Shown here in pieces: positions 43,756 to 52,235 of a stretch of DNA of 64,000 nucleotides; within the stretch, counting starts at the first letter, position 1; every line of letters starts with the position of its first letter. The DNA lies in contig NZ_VIGB01000003.1 in assembly GCF_006636205.1 (NCBI RefSeq), positions 6,388,501-6,452,500 on the forward strand. Reading direction: 5' to 3'. The stretch is from Kitasatospora acidiphila. GTDB lineage: Bacteria; Actinomycetota; Actinomycetes; Streptomycetales; Streptomycetaceae. Under the pieces are notes generated by a model. It made no database searches and was not told where the DNA came from. It worked only from the letters and a program-made list of their open reading frames with translations. The position numbers and the translations under genes are program-made.

Positions 43756-45122
43756 ATGACGTCCACCCAGCTGATCGCCGACTGCGCCGCCCCGCTCGCC
43801 GTGCTCGGCGCCGACGTCCAGGTGCCGCTGGTCTCCGGTGAGAAGGTCGGCTACGCCGCGCTCGACTACGCCGCCAGCGCCCCCGCCCTGCAGCGGGTCT
43901 GGGACGACGTGGCCGGCTACGCCCCTTACTACGGCAGCGTGCACCGCGGCGCCGGCTACCTCTCGCAGCTCTCCACCGACCTGTTCGAGCAGAGCCGGCG
44001 GACCGTCGCCGACTTCCTCGACCTGCGCGACGGCGACCAGGTGGTGTTCACCCGGGCCACCACCGACTCGCTCAACCTGCTGGCCGGCGCGGTGCCGCCC
44101 GGCACCCGGGTGTTCGCCTTCGAGACCGAGCACCACGCCTCGCTGCTGCCCTGGCGGCAGGCCGGACTGGCCGTCAGCTACCTGCGGGCGCCGCGCTCGC
44201 ACGCCGAGGCGGTGGCCGCACTGGACGCCGCGCTGGCCGAACACCCCGATGGCCCCGGCTGCTCTGCGTCACCGGTGCCTCCAACGTCACCGGCGAGCTG
44301 TGGCCGGTGGCCGAACTGACCGAGACGGCCCACCGGCACGGCGCCCGGGTGGTGCTGGACGCCGCGCAGCTGGCCCCGCACCACCGCGTCTCGGTGCGCG
44401 AACTGGACGTCGACTGGGTCGCCTTCTCCGGCCACAAGCTCTACGCCCCGTTCGGCGCCGGTGTGCTGGCCGGCCGCGCCGACTGGCTGGACGCGGCCGA
44501 TCCCTACCTGGCCGGCGGTGGCGCCTCGCGGACCGTGGCCCGGCAGGCGGACGGCGCGGTCGCCGTCGAGTGGCACCGCGGCCCGGCCCGGCACGAGGCC
44601 GGCTCGCCCAACGTGATCGGGGCCTATGCCATCGCCTCGGCCTGCCGGGCGCTCGCCGAGACCGGCTTCGACCGGCTGCGGGACCATGAGCAGCTGCTGA
44701 TCGACCGCCTCACCGCCGGCCTCGCCGAGATCCCCGAGGTCCGGGTGCTCAACCTGTTCGGGGACGGCGCGCCGCGGGTCGGGGTGCTCTCCTTCGTGGT
44801 GAGCGGCTGGAACAGCTCGCACTTCGCGGCGGCGCTCTCCGCCGAGTACGGGATCGGGGTGCGGGACGGGCTGTTCTGCGCCCACCCGCTGGTGCGCACG
44901 CTGCTCGGCTCCCAGGACGCGGCGCCCTCGGCGTGCGGTGCGCCGGAGCCCTCGCTGCCGGGGGAGCGCAGCCTCAACGCGATCCGGGTCAGCTTCGGGG
45001 CCGGCACGCCGGGGGAGCACGTGGACCGGTTCCTGGCCGCGGTGCGCGAGCTGGTCACCGACGGGGCGCGCTGGACCTACCGCAACGAGGGCGGCCGCTG
45101 CGTCGCGGACACCCGGCGCTGA
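43756..45122 (+). pseudogene. class V aminotransferase/cysteine desulfurase-like protein, frameshifted
   Basis: PLP enzyme of the class V (NifS-like) group, with SAM-IV leader. N-terminal part: DYAASAPALQRVWDDV, RTVADFLDLRDGD, VVFTRATTDSLNLLAG, FETEHHASLLPW. The second part has VVLDAAQLAPHHRV and VAFSGHKLYAPFGAG with the Schiff-base lysine, then VGVLSFVVSGWN and NAIRVSFGAGTPGEHV. The two halves are in different frames. Restoring one C in the CCCC run at 44253-44256 rejoins them (G-P-R-L-L-C-V-T-G-A-S-N-V-T-G-E-L-W), giving about 455 residues. A role in sulfur or methionine metabolism is inferred from the riboswitch. Start ATG at 43756 follows GGAGGAG. Confidence 0.88.
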
Positions 45123-45176
45123 CGGGAGGGCATCCGGCGTCGAGTAGCGGACGGCCGCCAGTCGGCGGCCGGGCCG

Positions 45177-45458
45177 TCAGCTGTCCAGGCCGATGGCGAA
45201 CGCCGCCTCCAGGTCGTGCTGGGAGTAGGTGCGGAAGGCGATGTGGGTCTCGGTGCTCACCACGCCCGGCACCTTGTTCAGCCGACCCGGGATCACATCG
45301 GCCAGGTCGTCGTGCCGCCGCACCCGGACCATCGCCACCAGGTCGCACCCGCCGGTCACCGAGTACACCTCGCTCACCCCGTCGATCGCCGCGATGGCCT
45401 CGGCGATCTCGGGGGTCCGGTCGATGCTGGTCTTGATGAGCACAATGGCTGTGATCAC
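45177..45458 (-). CDS. stand-alone Lrp/AsnC ligand-binding (RAM) domain protein
   Basis: A 93-residue protein consisting only of the RAM domain: MITAIVLIKTSIDRTPEIAE, VYSVTGGCDLVAMVRV, and the end SQHDLEAAFAIGLDS. There is no HTH, so it is probably an amino-acid-sensing partner. GTG at 45458 with GGAG seven bases upstream, overlapping the stop of the rhomboid gene (GTGA), so it is translated as its partner gene. Confidence 0.92.
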   Translation of the reverse strand: MITAIVLIKTSIDRTPEIAEAIAAIDGVSEVYSVTGGCDLVAMVRVRRHDDLADVIPGRLNKVPGVVSTETHIAFRTYSQHDLEAAFAIGLDS

Positions 45459-46240
45459 GGCGTGGCTCCTGGTTGGGGGATGGGGTCAGGGTATCGGGCC
45501 CGGCGGCCCAGGGCCCAGAGGGCCAGGAACCCGCCGGCGAACCCGATCACATGCGCCAGGTAGGCGACCCCGGGCTCGCCCCGGCGCGCCGACCACCACT
45601 GCACGGCGAACCAGAGGCCCAGCACCAGCCAGGCCGGAAACCGCAGCGGCAGGAAGAACAGCACCGGCACCAGCGCGGTCACCCGGGCCTTCGGATAGAG
45701 CCGCAGGTACCCGCCCAGCACCCCGGCGATCGCCCCCGAGGCGCCGACCAGCGGCCGCAGCGCCTGCGCCCCCGAGTGCGCGGTGAGCGCGTAGCCGTAG
45801 GTCGCCAGCAGTCCGGCAGCCAGGTAGAAGAGGAGGAACCTGGACCGCCCGAGCCGCTGCTCCACCGCCGGGCCGAAGACGAAGAGGAAGAGCATGTTGC
45901 CCAGCAGGTGCAGCCAGCCGCCGTGCACGAAGAGCGCGGAGACCGCGGAGACCGCGGGCAGCTTGCCCGGGGTGGACTGCGGCGGGCAGCCCGGCAGCAC
46001 CGGTGCCAGCCGGGTCAGCTGGGCGGGCGTCAGCGGACGGTCGGTCAGCAGCTCCGCCGGGATGGCACCCCAGCGCTGCTGGTAGTGCTGGGCCGCGCAG
46101 GCCCGGGCGGCGGGCCGGGTGCCGTAGGCCGGGTTGACCCCGCTCGGCCCGGCCAGGAAGACCAGGCAGTTCACCGCGATCAGCACGTAGCAGACCAGCG
46201 GCACCGGCTGCGCTCGGGTCGGGGGCATGAGCCGATCCAT
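45455..46240 (-). CDS. rhomboid-family intramembrane serine protease
   Basis: A 261-residue membrane protein with six helices and the catalytic dyad: Ser in GASGAIAGVLGGY and His in LAHVIGFAGGF, with the HGGWLHLLGNMLFLFVFGP helix between earlier helices. N-terminal insert (about 30-110) contains a CAAQHYQQRWG segment. Starts at 46240 (ATG), 46264 (GTG) or 46228 are possible. Coupled by GTGA to the RAM-domain gene. Substrate unknown. Confidence 0.92.
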   Translation of the reverse strand: MDRLMPPTRAQPVPLVCYVLIAVNCLVFLAGPSGVNPAYGTRPAARACAAQHYQQRWGAIPAELLTDRPLTPAQLTRLAPVLPGCPPQSTPGKLPAVSAVSALFVHGGWLHLLGNMLFLFVFGPAVEQRLGRSRFLLFYLAAGLLATYGYALTAHSGAQALRPLVGASGAIAGVLGGYLRLYPKARVTALVPVLFFLPLRFPAWLVLGLWFAVQWWSARRGEPGVAYLAHVIGFAGGFLALWALGRRARYPDPIPQPGATP

Positions 46241-46399
46241 TCCGCGCCGCACCAGTGGTGACACCCCGGTGTACGGCGAGCGGGTGAGCCGTCCAGCAGG
46301 TGGACGGTCCGCTGTCCGGCGGCCGGCGCCGGCGGCTCAGGCCCTAGGCTTGGGGCCCTGGCCGGAACCCGCTCCGGACCAGCGATCGAGAGGACCCCC

Positions 46400-46645
46400 A
46401 TGCCTGTCCCCGTGCCCACGGCCGAGACCCGCTGGCGCTGCACGCTCTGCGGCAATCTGACCCGATTCGACGTGACCAAGTCCTCCCGGGTCGTCGAGTT
46501 CGTCCACCTCGACCTGGCCGGCGAGCCGCAGGTGGAGGAGCGCGAGGTGCTCACCGAGACCCTGGAGTCGGTGCGCTGCCGCTGGTGCAACGCGGTCGAC
46601 CAGGTGGAGCTGGTGCCCCGGCCGGACGCCACCGAGGAAGCCTGA
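46400..46645 (+). CDS. small zinc-ribbon-like protein
   Basis: An 81-residue protein with two CXXC pairs, CTLC at about 15-18 and CRWC at about 61-64, that could bind zinc; the middle FVHLDLAGEPQVEEREVLTE is acidic. AGGA precedes the ATG. I recognise it as a small conserved actinomycete protein of unknown function. It stands 114 bp upstream of the NYN protein gene on the same strand. Confidence 0.8.
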   Translation: MPVPVPTAETRWRCTLCGNLTRFDVTKSSRVVEFVHLDLAGEPQVEEREVLTETLESVRCRWCNAVDQVELVPRPDATEEA

Positions 46646-46758
46646 CACCCTGGACCCGCGAGGGTGCCGTGTCGTGCGTGGTGTTCGTGGCATGCCGCAC
46701 ACGAGACAATTGCACCGAGCGGTGTGTCAGGAGACCAGGGATCGGAGCCGAGGACGCG

Positions 46759-48168
46759 ATGGACGCAGCGAGTCAGGCCGCCGAGCCCGAGGGGCCCCAG
46801 CCCGCCGGCGGTGAGCCGCTGCCGGCCGACGTCCCCAGCGAGGCCGGGGCCGAGTCGGCCGAGCAGCTGGACCGCCCGCTCCCCGAGGGCGTGCGCCGCC
46901 GGGTGGTGGGGCTGGCCGCCGACGCGCTCGGCGGGCTGCCGCTCACCGAACTGCCGGCCACCCTGCGCCCGTACGCCAAGTTCACCGCCGCCCGCCGCGC
47001 CCGCTACGCCGGCACCGCGGTGGCCGCGGCGCTTGAGGCGGACCCGGTGTTCCGGACCCGGATAGCGGACCGCCTGCGGGCCGGCCAGCCGGACCTGGTG
47101 GCGGCCCTGGAGGCCGGCCAGGTGCCGGGCGCCGCCGAGCCGCTGGACGTGGCCGCCGCCGCCTACCTGCTGCGCACCCGCGGCTGGACCCGCCTGGTGG
47201 CCGAGGCCGGCGAGCAGGCGGAGCGGGCCGAGGTGGCCGATGCGGCCGCCGAGGCCGCCCGGCTGCTGGAGAAGCTCCAGGAGGAGCTGGCCGCGACCAA
47301 GGCGCTGGCCCGGGCCGACCTGGAGCGCCAGCGCGCCGAGAGCGAAGGGGTGCGCCGGGAGCTGGAGGCGCTGCGCAAGAAGGTGCGCAGTCTGGAGAGC
47401 GACACCCGCCGGGCCCAGGCGGAGAGCCGCAAGCTGCAGGGCGAGCTGGACAGCGCCAAGGCGGTGGCCGCCACCGAGCGGACCGGCCTGGAGAGCGAGA
47501 ACCGCCGGCTGCGCCACCGGGTGGCCGAGCTGGAGAGCACCCTGGAGTCCGGCCGCCGGTCGGCCCGGGAGGGGCGCAGCGTGGCCGACATGCGACTGCG
47601 GCTGCTGCTGGACACCGTGCTGCAGTCGGCCCAGGGGTTGCAGCGGGAGCTGGCGCTCCCGGTCACCCAGCTGCATCCGGCCGACCTGGTGGACGCGGTG
47701 GTGCCGGGCACCGCCTCGCCGCACGACGTGGCCCGGCGCGGGCTGGCCGAGGACGATCCGGCGCTGCTGGACCAGCTGCTGGCGATTCCTCAGGTCCACC
47801 TGGTGGTGGACGGCTACAACGTGACCAAGACCGGCTACCCGACGCTGCCGCTGGAGCAGCAGCGGATGCGGCTGCTCGGCGGCCTGGCGATGCTGGCGCA
47901 GCGCACCCAGGCCGAGGTGACCTGCGTCTTCGACGGGCAGGACCTGGACGTGCCGGTGATCATGGCGCCGCCGCGCGGGGTGCGGGTGCGGTTCAGCCGG
48001 ACCGGGCAGACCGCGGACGAGCTGATCCGCCAGCTGGTCCGGGCCGAGCCGCAGGGCCGCCCGGTGGTGGTGGTCTCGGCCGACCGCGAGGTGGCCGACG
48101 GCGTGCGGAAGGCCGGCGCGCGCCCCGTCTCGTCGGTCCTGCTGCTCAACCGCTTGGCGCGCAGCTGA
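46759..48168 (+). CDS. NYN-domain (YacP-like) protein with coiled coil
   Basis: A 469-residue protein: low-complexity N-terminus (1-40), a helical region (45-130), long coiled coil (about 150-290, rich in LEKLQEEL and LRKKVRSLE repeats) and a C-terminal NYN/YacP RNase-like domain (about 340-469) with LVVDGYNVTKTGYP (Asp as metal ligand) and CVFDGQDLD, then VVVVSADREVADGV. NYN proteins are predicted PIN-like RNases acting on RNA processing. ATG at 46759 has GAGGA upstream. Confidence 0.92.
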   Translation: MDAASQAAEPEGPQPAGGEPLPADVPSEAGAESAEQLDRPLPEGVRRRVVGLAADALGGLPLTELPATLRPYAKFTAARRARYAGTAVAAALEADPVFRTRIADRLRAGQPDLVAALEAGQVPGAAEPLDVAAAAYLLRTRGWTRLVAEAGEQAERAEVADAAAEAARLLEKLQEELAATKALARADLERQRAESEGVRRELEALRKKVRSLESDTRRAQAESRKLQGELDSAKAVAATERTGLESENRRLRHRVAELESTLESGRRSAREGRSVADMRLRLLLDTVLQSAQGLQRELALPVTQLHPADLVDAVVPGTASPHDVARRGLAEDDPALLDQLLAIPQVHLVVDGYNVTKTGYPTLPLEQQRMRLLGGLAMLAQRTQAEVTCVFDGQDLDVPVIMAPPRGVRVRFSRTGQTADELIRQLVRAEPQGRPVVVVSADREVADGVRKAGARPVSSVLLLNRLARS

Positions 48169-48290
48169 GCCGCCGTTCGCCTGCCGCCGGTCCGTCCGTC
48201 ACCAGTTGAGCGCCGGTGAAGGCCCGGTGAAGGCCGTTCGACCGAAGGTGGTTCGCGGCCGGGGGAGTAGCGCAGGGTTCTGATGTTCAG

Positions 48291-48296
48291 TAGGGT
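48291..48296 (+). promoter_or_regulatory. candidate -10 element of first C40 gene
   Basis: TAGGGT in CAGTAGGGTCC, 72 bases before the GTG. The same hexamer lies at 49604-49609 before the second C40 gene, in similar sequence (TACTAGGGTC). No strong -35 is visible for this copy. Confidence 0.3.
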
Positions 48297-48367
48297 CCGG
48301 CGTCAAACCTATTTTTCCGGCCACTCACCCGATCAGGTAGGCGGCCGGCAGAAGAAGGAGCGGTCCA

Positions 48368-49393
48368 GTGGCGTCCCACCGCCGTCCCAAGCAGCCGAGT
48401 CGTGCGCGGGTCTACGTGTTCACCGCCGCTGCCGCGACGGCGGTCGCCCTCTCCGCGCAGCCGGGCGCCTGGGCCGACCCGAAGCCGTCGGTGGACGACG
48501 TCAAGACGCAGGTCGACGGACTGAACCAGCAGGTCGAGGCGGCGTCCGAGAAGTACGACGGGGCCAACGAGCGCGCCACCCAGCTGCGCCAGCAGGCCAC
48601 CCAGCTGCAGGACCAGGTGGCCCGCACCCAGCAGCAGGTGACGGACCTGGAGTCCGGCCTGGCGGCGGTGGCGGGCGACCAGTACCGCACCGACGGGATC
48701 GACCCCGCGGTCCAGGTGATGCTCAACTCCAACCCGCAGAGCTACCTGGACCAGACGGCCAGCATGCAGATGGCCACCACCTCCGAGACCGCCGCGCTGA
48801 AGTCGCTCATGGACCAGCAGCGCAAGCTGGACCAGGAGAAGAAGGAAGCCGCCGACACGCTGGCCGAGCTGGACCGCTCGACGCAGGAGCTGAACGCGGC
48901 CAAGACCGATGTGCAGGGCAAGTTGGCGGCGGCGCAGCAGCTGCTGGCCTCGCTGAGCGCGGCCGACCGGGCGGCGGTCACCGCCGACGACCACGCCTCG
49001 CGCAGCGACGTCCGCACGCCGATCGGCCTGCCGCAGGCCGGCGGTTACGCGGGCAGCGCGGTGCAGCAGGCGCTGACCCGGCTGGGCGACTACTACGTCT
49101 GGGGCGCCACCGGCCCGACCACCTTCGACTGCTCGGGCCTGATGCAGTGGTCCTACGCGCAGGCCGGCGTCTCGCTGCCGCGCACCTCGCAGGAGCAGGC
49201 CACGGTCGGCACCGCCGTGCCCAGCCTGGCCGACGCGCAGCCCGGCGACCTGGTGATCTACGGCGCCGACGCGCACCACGTGGGGATGTACATCGGCAAC
49301 GGCAAGGTGGTGCACGCCCCGCACACCGGTGACGTGGTGCGGATCGCCGACGCCGCCTCGATCGGCCCGATCAAGACCATCCGCCGGGTCTGA
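48368..49393 (+). CDS. C40 (NlpC/P60) peptidoglycan hydrolase, copy 1
   Basis: Secreted D,L-endopeptidase of 341 residues that cuts stem peptides. N-terminal signal peptide (ARVYVFTAAAATAVALSAQ, cleavage near GAWA-DP), coiled-coil region (about 45-200, with DQVARTQQQVTDLESGLAAV), and a C-terminal NlpC/P60 domain with catalytic Cys in FDCSGLMQWSY, His in HHVGMYIGN and a third residue in HAPHTGDVV. GTG at 48368 follows AAGGAG. First of three tandem paralogs. Its leader ends with the sequence CTCACCCGATCAGGTAGGCG that resembles the 3' part of the riboswitch of copy 2. Confidence 0.95.
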   Translation: MASHRRPKQPSRARVYVFTAAAATAVALSAQPGAWADPKPSVDDVKTQVDGLNQQVEAASEKYDGANERATQLRQQATQLQDQVARTQQQVTDLESGLAAVAGDQYRTDGIDPAVQVMLNSNPQSYLDQTASMQMATTSETAALKSLMDQQRKLDQEKKEAADTLAELDRSTQELNAAKTDVQGKLAAAQQLLASLSAADRAAVTADDHASRSDVRTPIGLPQAGGYAGSAVQQALTRLGDYYVWGATGPTTFDCSGLMQWSYAQAGVSLPRTSQEQATVGTAVPSLADAQPGDLVIYGADAHHVGMYIGNGKVVHAPHTGDVVRIADAASIGPIKTIRRV

Positions 49394-49579
49394 CCCGACC
49401 CCGCTGACTCCCCGTCGAGCCACCTGGCCGGCCCTCCTGCTGAGGGTCGGTCAGCGCGTGTCCGGGTCCCGAGCGGTCCGAGTTGTGAGCTGGGACACCT
49501 GTTCGTCTGCGTCTTGATCACCGATGGGTGACGCGCTTATCACGGACAGTCAAAGTTCGTAAGTAATTCCGACAAGGAT

Positions 49580-49609
49580 TTGAACACATCACGGACCTGT
49601 TACTAGGGT
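49580..49609 (+). promoter_or_regulatory. putative promoter of second C40 gene
   Basis: TTGAAC and TAGGGT separated by 18 bases, in an A/T-rich patch for this genome (AAGTAATTCC GACAAGGATT just upstream, not a single motif). It lies upstream of the riboswitch as required. Confidence 0.45.
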
Positions 49610-49654
49610 CGGCTCCAGACCGATGCGATGGCGATCACCCGACCCGGGTGGCAG

Positions 49655-49854
49655 CGGAGGTCCCGCCGAGTTCGGAAAGCAGCCCGGGCAGTTGACGGCC
49701 CGAGGGGAGTCCCCGCGGGGGTGCTGTGGACCGGAGCCGGGGAACCACACGTTCCTCCGGGGTGAATCGGCGCCAGGTCGGCCCGCGGGCCGGTGAGGCG
49801 TCGTAGGGCATGCTTCCGGCCCGAACCCGTCAGCTCACCCGGTAGGCGGCCCGA
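49655..49854 (+). ncRNA. c-di-AMP (ydaO-yuaA) riboswitch
   Basis: The ydaO core elements occur in order: GGGGAACC (49739), GGGGTGAATC (49759), GTAGGGCA (49803), CCCGAACCCGTCAGCTC and CCCGGTAGGCGG (49820-49849). GAAGAAGGATTC, the ribosome site, follows at once. In streptomycetes this riboswitch is usual in front of cell-wall hydrolase genes (resuscitation-promoting factor and NlpC/P60), where c-di-AMP turns expression down. The 5' boundary is uncertain. Assigned from consensus memory. Confidence 0.85.
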
Positions 49855-49867
49855 GGAAGAAGGATTC

Positions 49868-50959
49868 GTGGCGTCCCACCGTCGTCCCAAGCCCGTCGGC
49901 CGAACTCGCGCGTCGATCCTGACCGCTGCTGCGGCGACCGCCGTCGCCCTGTCCGCACAGACCAGCGCGCACGCCGACCCGGCGCCGACGCTGGACCAGG
50001 TGAAGACCCAGGTCGACGACCTCAACCAGAAGGCCGAGGCGGCCAACCAGGCGTACATGACGGCCCAGTCCAAGCAGCAGACGCTGCAGAAGCAGGTCGG
50101 CGACCTGCAGGACCAGGTGGCCCGGCAGCAGGACCAGGTGACCAACCTGCAGAACGGCCTGGCCGGCGTGGCCGCCGACCAGTACGCCAACGACGGGATA
50201 TCCCCGACGGTTCAGCTGATGCTGAACGCGAACCCGGACAGCTTCCTCAACCAGGCCGGCTCGATCAACCAGCTGAACACCAGCCAGGGCGAGACGCTGA
50301 AGGAGCTCCAGCAGGAGCAGCGCAAGCTCGACCAGGACAAGGCCGACGCGAGCGGCAAGCTGGCCGAGCTGGACTCCACCACCGCCCAGCTGAAGTCCGC
50401 CAAGGACGACGCCCAGGCCAAGCTGAAGGCCGCCCAGGACCTGCTCAACTCGCTCACCGAGCAGCAGAAGCAGGCCATCGCCGCGCAGGAGGCCCAGGCC
50501 GCCGCCGCTGCCAAGGCCGCCGCCAGCCAGGCCCAGAGCCAGGCCGGCCAGCAGGACGCCGCCTCCCGCGGCAGCGCCCGCACCGATCTGAGCAGCATCC
50601 CGGCCGGCTCGCACGCGCAGGCCGCGATCGCCGCCGCCGAGTCCGCGCTGGGCTCGCCGTACGTCTACGGTGCCGCCGGTCCGACCTCGTTCGACTGCTC
50701 GGGCCTGATGCAGTGGGCCTACGCGAAGGCCGGCGTCTCGCTGCCGCGCACCTCCGAGGAGCAGGCCACGATCGGCACCAACGTGGGCACGGACATCGCC
50801 AACGCGCAGCCCGGCGACCTGATCATCTACTTCTCCGACATGCACCACGTCGGCATGTACGTGGGTGGCGGGCAGATCATCCACGCCCCGCACACCGGCG
50901 CGGTCGTGCACTACGAGAACGCCACCGTGATGCCGATCGCGGCCATCATCCGCGTGTGA
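49868..50959 (+). CDS. C40 (NlpC/P60) peptidoglycan hydrolase, copy 2
   Basis: Paralog of copy 1, 363 residues, with signal peptide (SILTAAAATAVALSAQTSAHA), coiled coil (about 40-220, DQVARQQDQVTNLQNGLAGV) and the C40 domain with Cys in FDCSGLMQWAYAKAG, His in HHVGMYVGGG and HAPHTGAVV. It has a slightly longer Ala/Gln-rich linker (about 220-245) than copy 1. Start is GTG at 49868. Only this copy has a complete c-di-AMP riboswitch. It is followed by a strong terminator. Confidence 0.95.
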   Translation: MASHRRPKPVGRTRASILTAAAATAVALSAQTSAHADPAPTLDQVKTQVDDLNQKAEAANQAYMTAQSKQQTLQKQVGDLQDQVARQQDQVTNLQNGLAGVAADQYANDGISPTVQLMLNANPDSFLNQAGSINQLNTSQGETLKELQQEQRKLDQDKADASGKLAELDSTTAQLKSAKDDAQAKLKAAQDLLNSLTEQQKQAIAAQEAQAAAAAKAAASQAQSQAGQQDAASRGSARTDLSSIPAGSHAQAAIAAAESALGSPYVYGAAGPTSFDCSGLMQWAYAKAGVSLPRTSEEQATIGTNVGTDIANAQPGDLIIYFSDMHHVGMYVGGGQIIHAPHTGAVVHYENATVMPIAAIIRV

Positions 50960-50981
50960 TGCGCCCCTGACGGTTCGTCGG

Positions 50982-51020
50982 GAAAGAGCCCGGTCCCCGC
51001 TTCGGGGGCCGGGCTCTTTC
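50982..51020 (+). terminator. terminator of second C40 gene
   Basis: 18-bp stem (50982-50999 and 51003-51020) with one G-U pair, starting GAAAGAGCCCGG and ending CCGGGCTCTTTC. Located 23 bases after the stop. Confidence 0.88.
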
Positions 51021-51136
51021 GGCTGCATGTCCGATTCTTGGTCAAATATTCGTATTGGCAGGGGTTTGGACTCGTCCGCCCCGACTCGCTAACGTCGGCG
51101 CGGATCTGTTCCGCCGCCGATTGGAGTCGTCAGCCC

Positions 51137-52215
51137 ATGACGATGCCGCAACGCCCGGTGCTCCCGGGCCGCACTCCCCAGCAGGGCGCCGAACGTCGGC
51201 TCTCCCGGGTGCTGGCGGTCACCGCCGCCGCGACCACGGCGCTGGCGATAGCGGCGGGCGGCGCGGCGCAGGCGGCGCCCGGCGGGCCCGGACCGGACCG
51301 GGCCGGCGTCAGGGCGCAGGTCGACCAGCTCTACACGGAGGCCGAGCAGGCGTCGGAGCGCTCCACCGCCGCCGAGGACGACGCCAAGCGGCTGCAGCGC
51401 GAGGCGACCGAGCTGCAGGGGCGGTGGCCCGGGACCAGGAGGCGGTCACCGAGACCCGCACCGCGCTCGCCGAGATCGCCGCCGCCCAGTACCGCTCCGG
51501 CGGGATGGACCCGGCCGTGCAGCTGATGCTCTCCGGCGACCCGACCCGCTACCTGGCCGAAGCCCGCAGCCTGGGGCAGGCGGGTGAGCAGCGGGCCGAC
51601 TCGCTGCGCACGCTCCAGCAGCAGGAGCGCGCCCTGGACCAGCGCCGCGCCGAGGCGACCGCCAAGCTGGCCGAGCTGGAGGCGGTCCGCAGCACGCTGG
51701 CGCAGAGCAGGCAGCAGCTGCAGGACCGGCTGAAGAGCGCCCAGGCCCTGCTCGGCACCCTGACCGCCGACGACCGGGCGCAGCTGGCCGCACAGGACGA
51801 GCGGGACGCCGAGCAGCGCGCCACCCGCGGCACCGACCGGCTCGACCTGGGCAGCGCGCCGCCCTCCTCGGACCGCGCCGGCATCGCGCTGGCCGCCGCG
51901 CTGGGCAAGCTCGGGTCGCCCTACGTCTACGGAGCCACCGGGCCCGATGCCTTCGACTGCTCCGGTCTGATGTACTGGGCCTGGCGGCAGGCCGGAGTGA
52001 CCCTGCCGCGCACCTCCCAGGCGCAGGCGTTCGGGGGGCGGCGGATCAGCCTGGCCGAGGCGCAACCGGGAGACTTGGTGATCTTCTTCAAGGACATGCA
52101 CCACGTCGGCATGTACGTCGGCGGTGGCACGGTGATCCATGCCCCGCACCCCGGAGCCCAGGTGCGGTACGAGAGCGTCTCGGCGATGCCGGTCTCAGCG
52201 GTGGTGCGGGTCTGA
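51137..52215 (+). pseudogene. C40 (NlpC/P60) peptidoglycan hydrolase, copy 3, frameshifted
   Basis: Third paralog. The first 95 residues or so, with signal peptide (LAVTAAATTALAIAAGGAAQA) and VDQLYTEAEQASERS, are in one frame, and the rest (VARDQEAVTETRTALAEIAA onwards, with the C40 domain FDCSGLMYWAWRQAG, HHVGMYVGGG and HAPHPGAQV) in another. Adding one G at the GG of 51423-51424 joins them (ELQGRVARDQEA), giving about 359 residues. So it is a full gene with a single-base loss or a sequencing error. ATG at 51137 or 51143. It lacks a riboswitch. Confidence 0.88.
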
Positions 52216-52235
52216 GCGCCGTCGAGAGGCTGCCG

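Larger units (their letters stand above)
49394..49867. other. long leader of the second C40 gene
   Basis: 474 bases. The first 180 contain no gene. A putative promoter is TTGAAC (49580-49585) and TAGGGT (49604-49609) with 18-base spacing. The rest is the c-di-AMP riboswitch (49655-49854). Confidence 0.55.

Noticed and set aside
48169..48367. Complete c-di-AMP riboswitch before C40 copy 1
   Set aside because: Only the final GTAGGCGGCC-like portion matches; the GGGGTGAATC core and the partner stems are absent.
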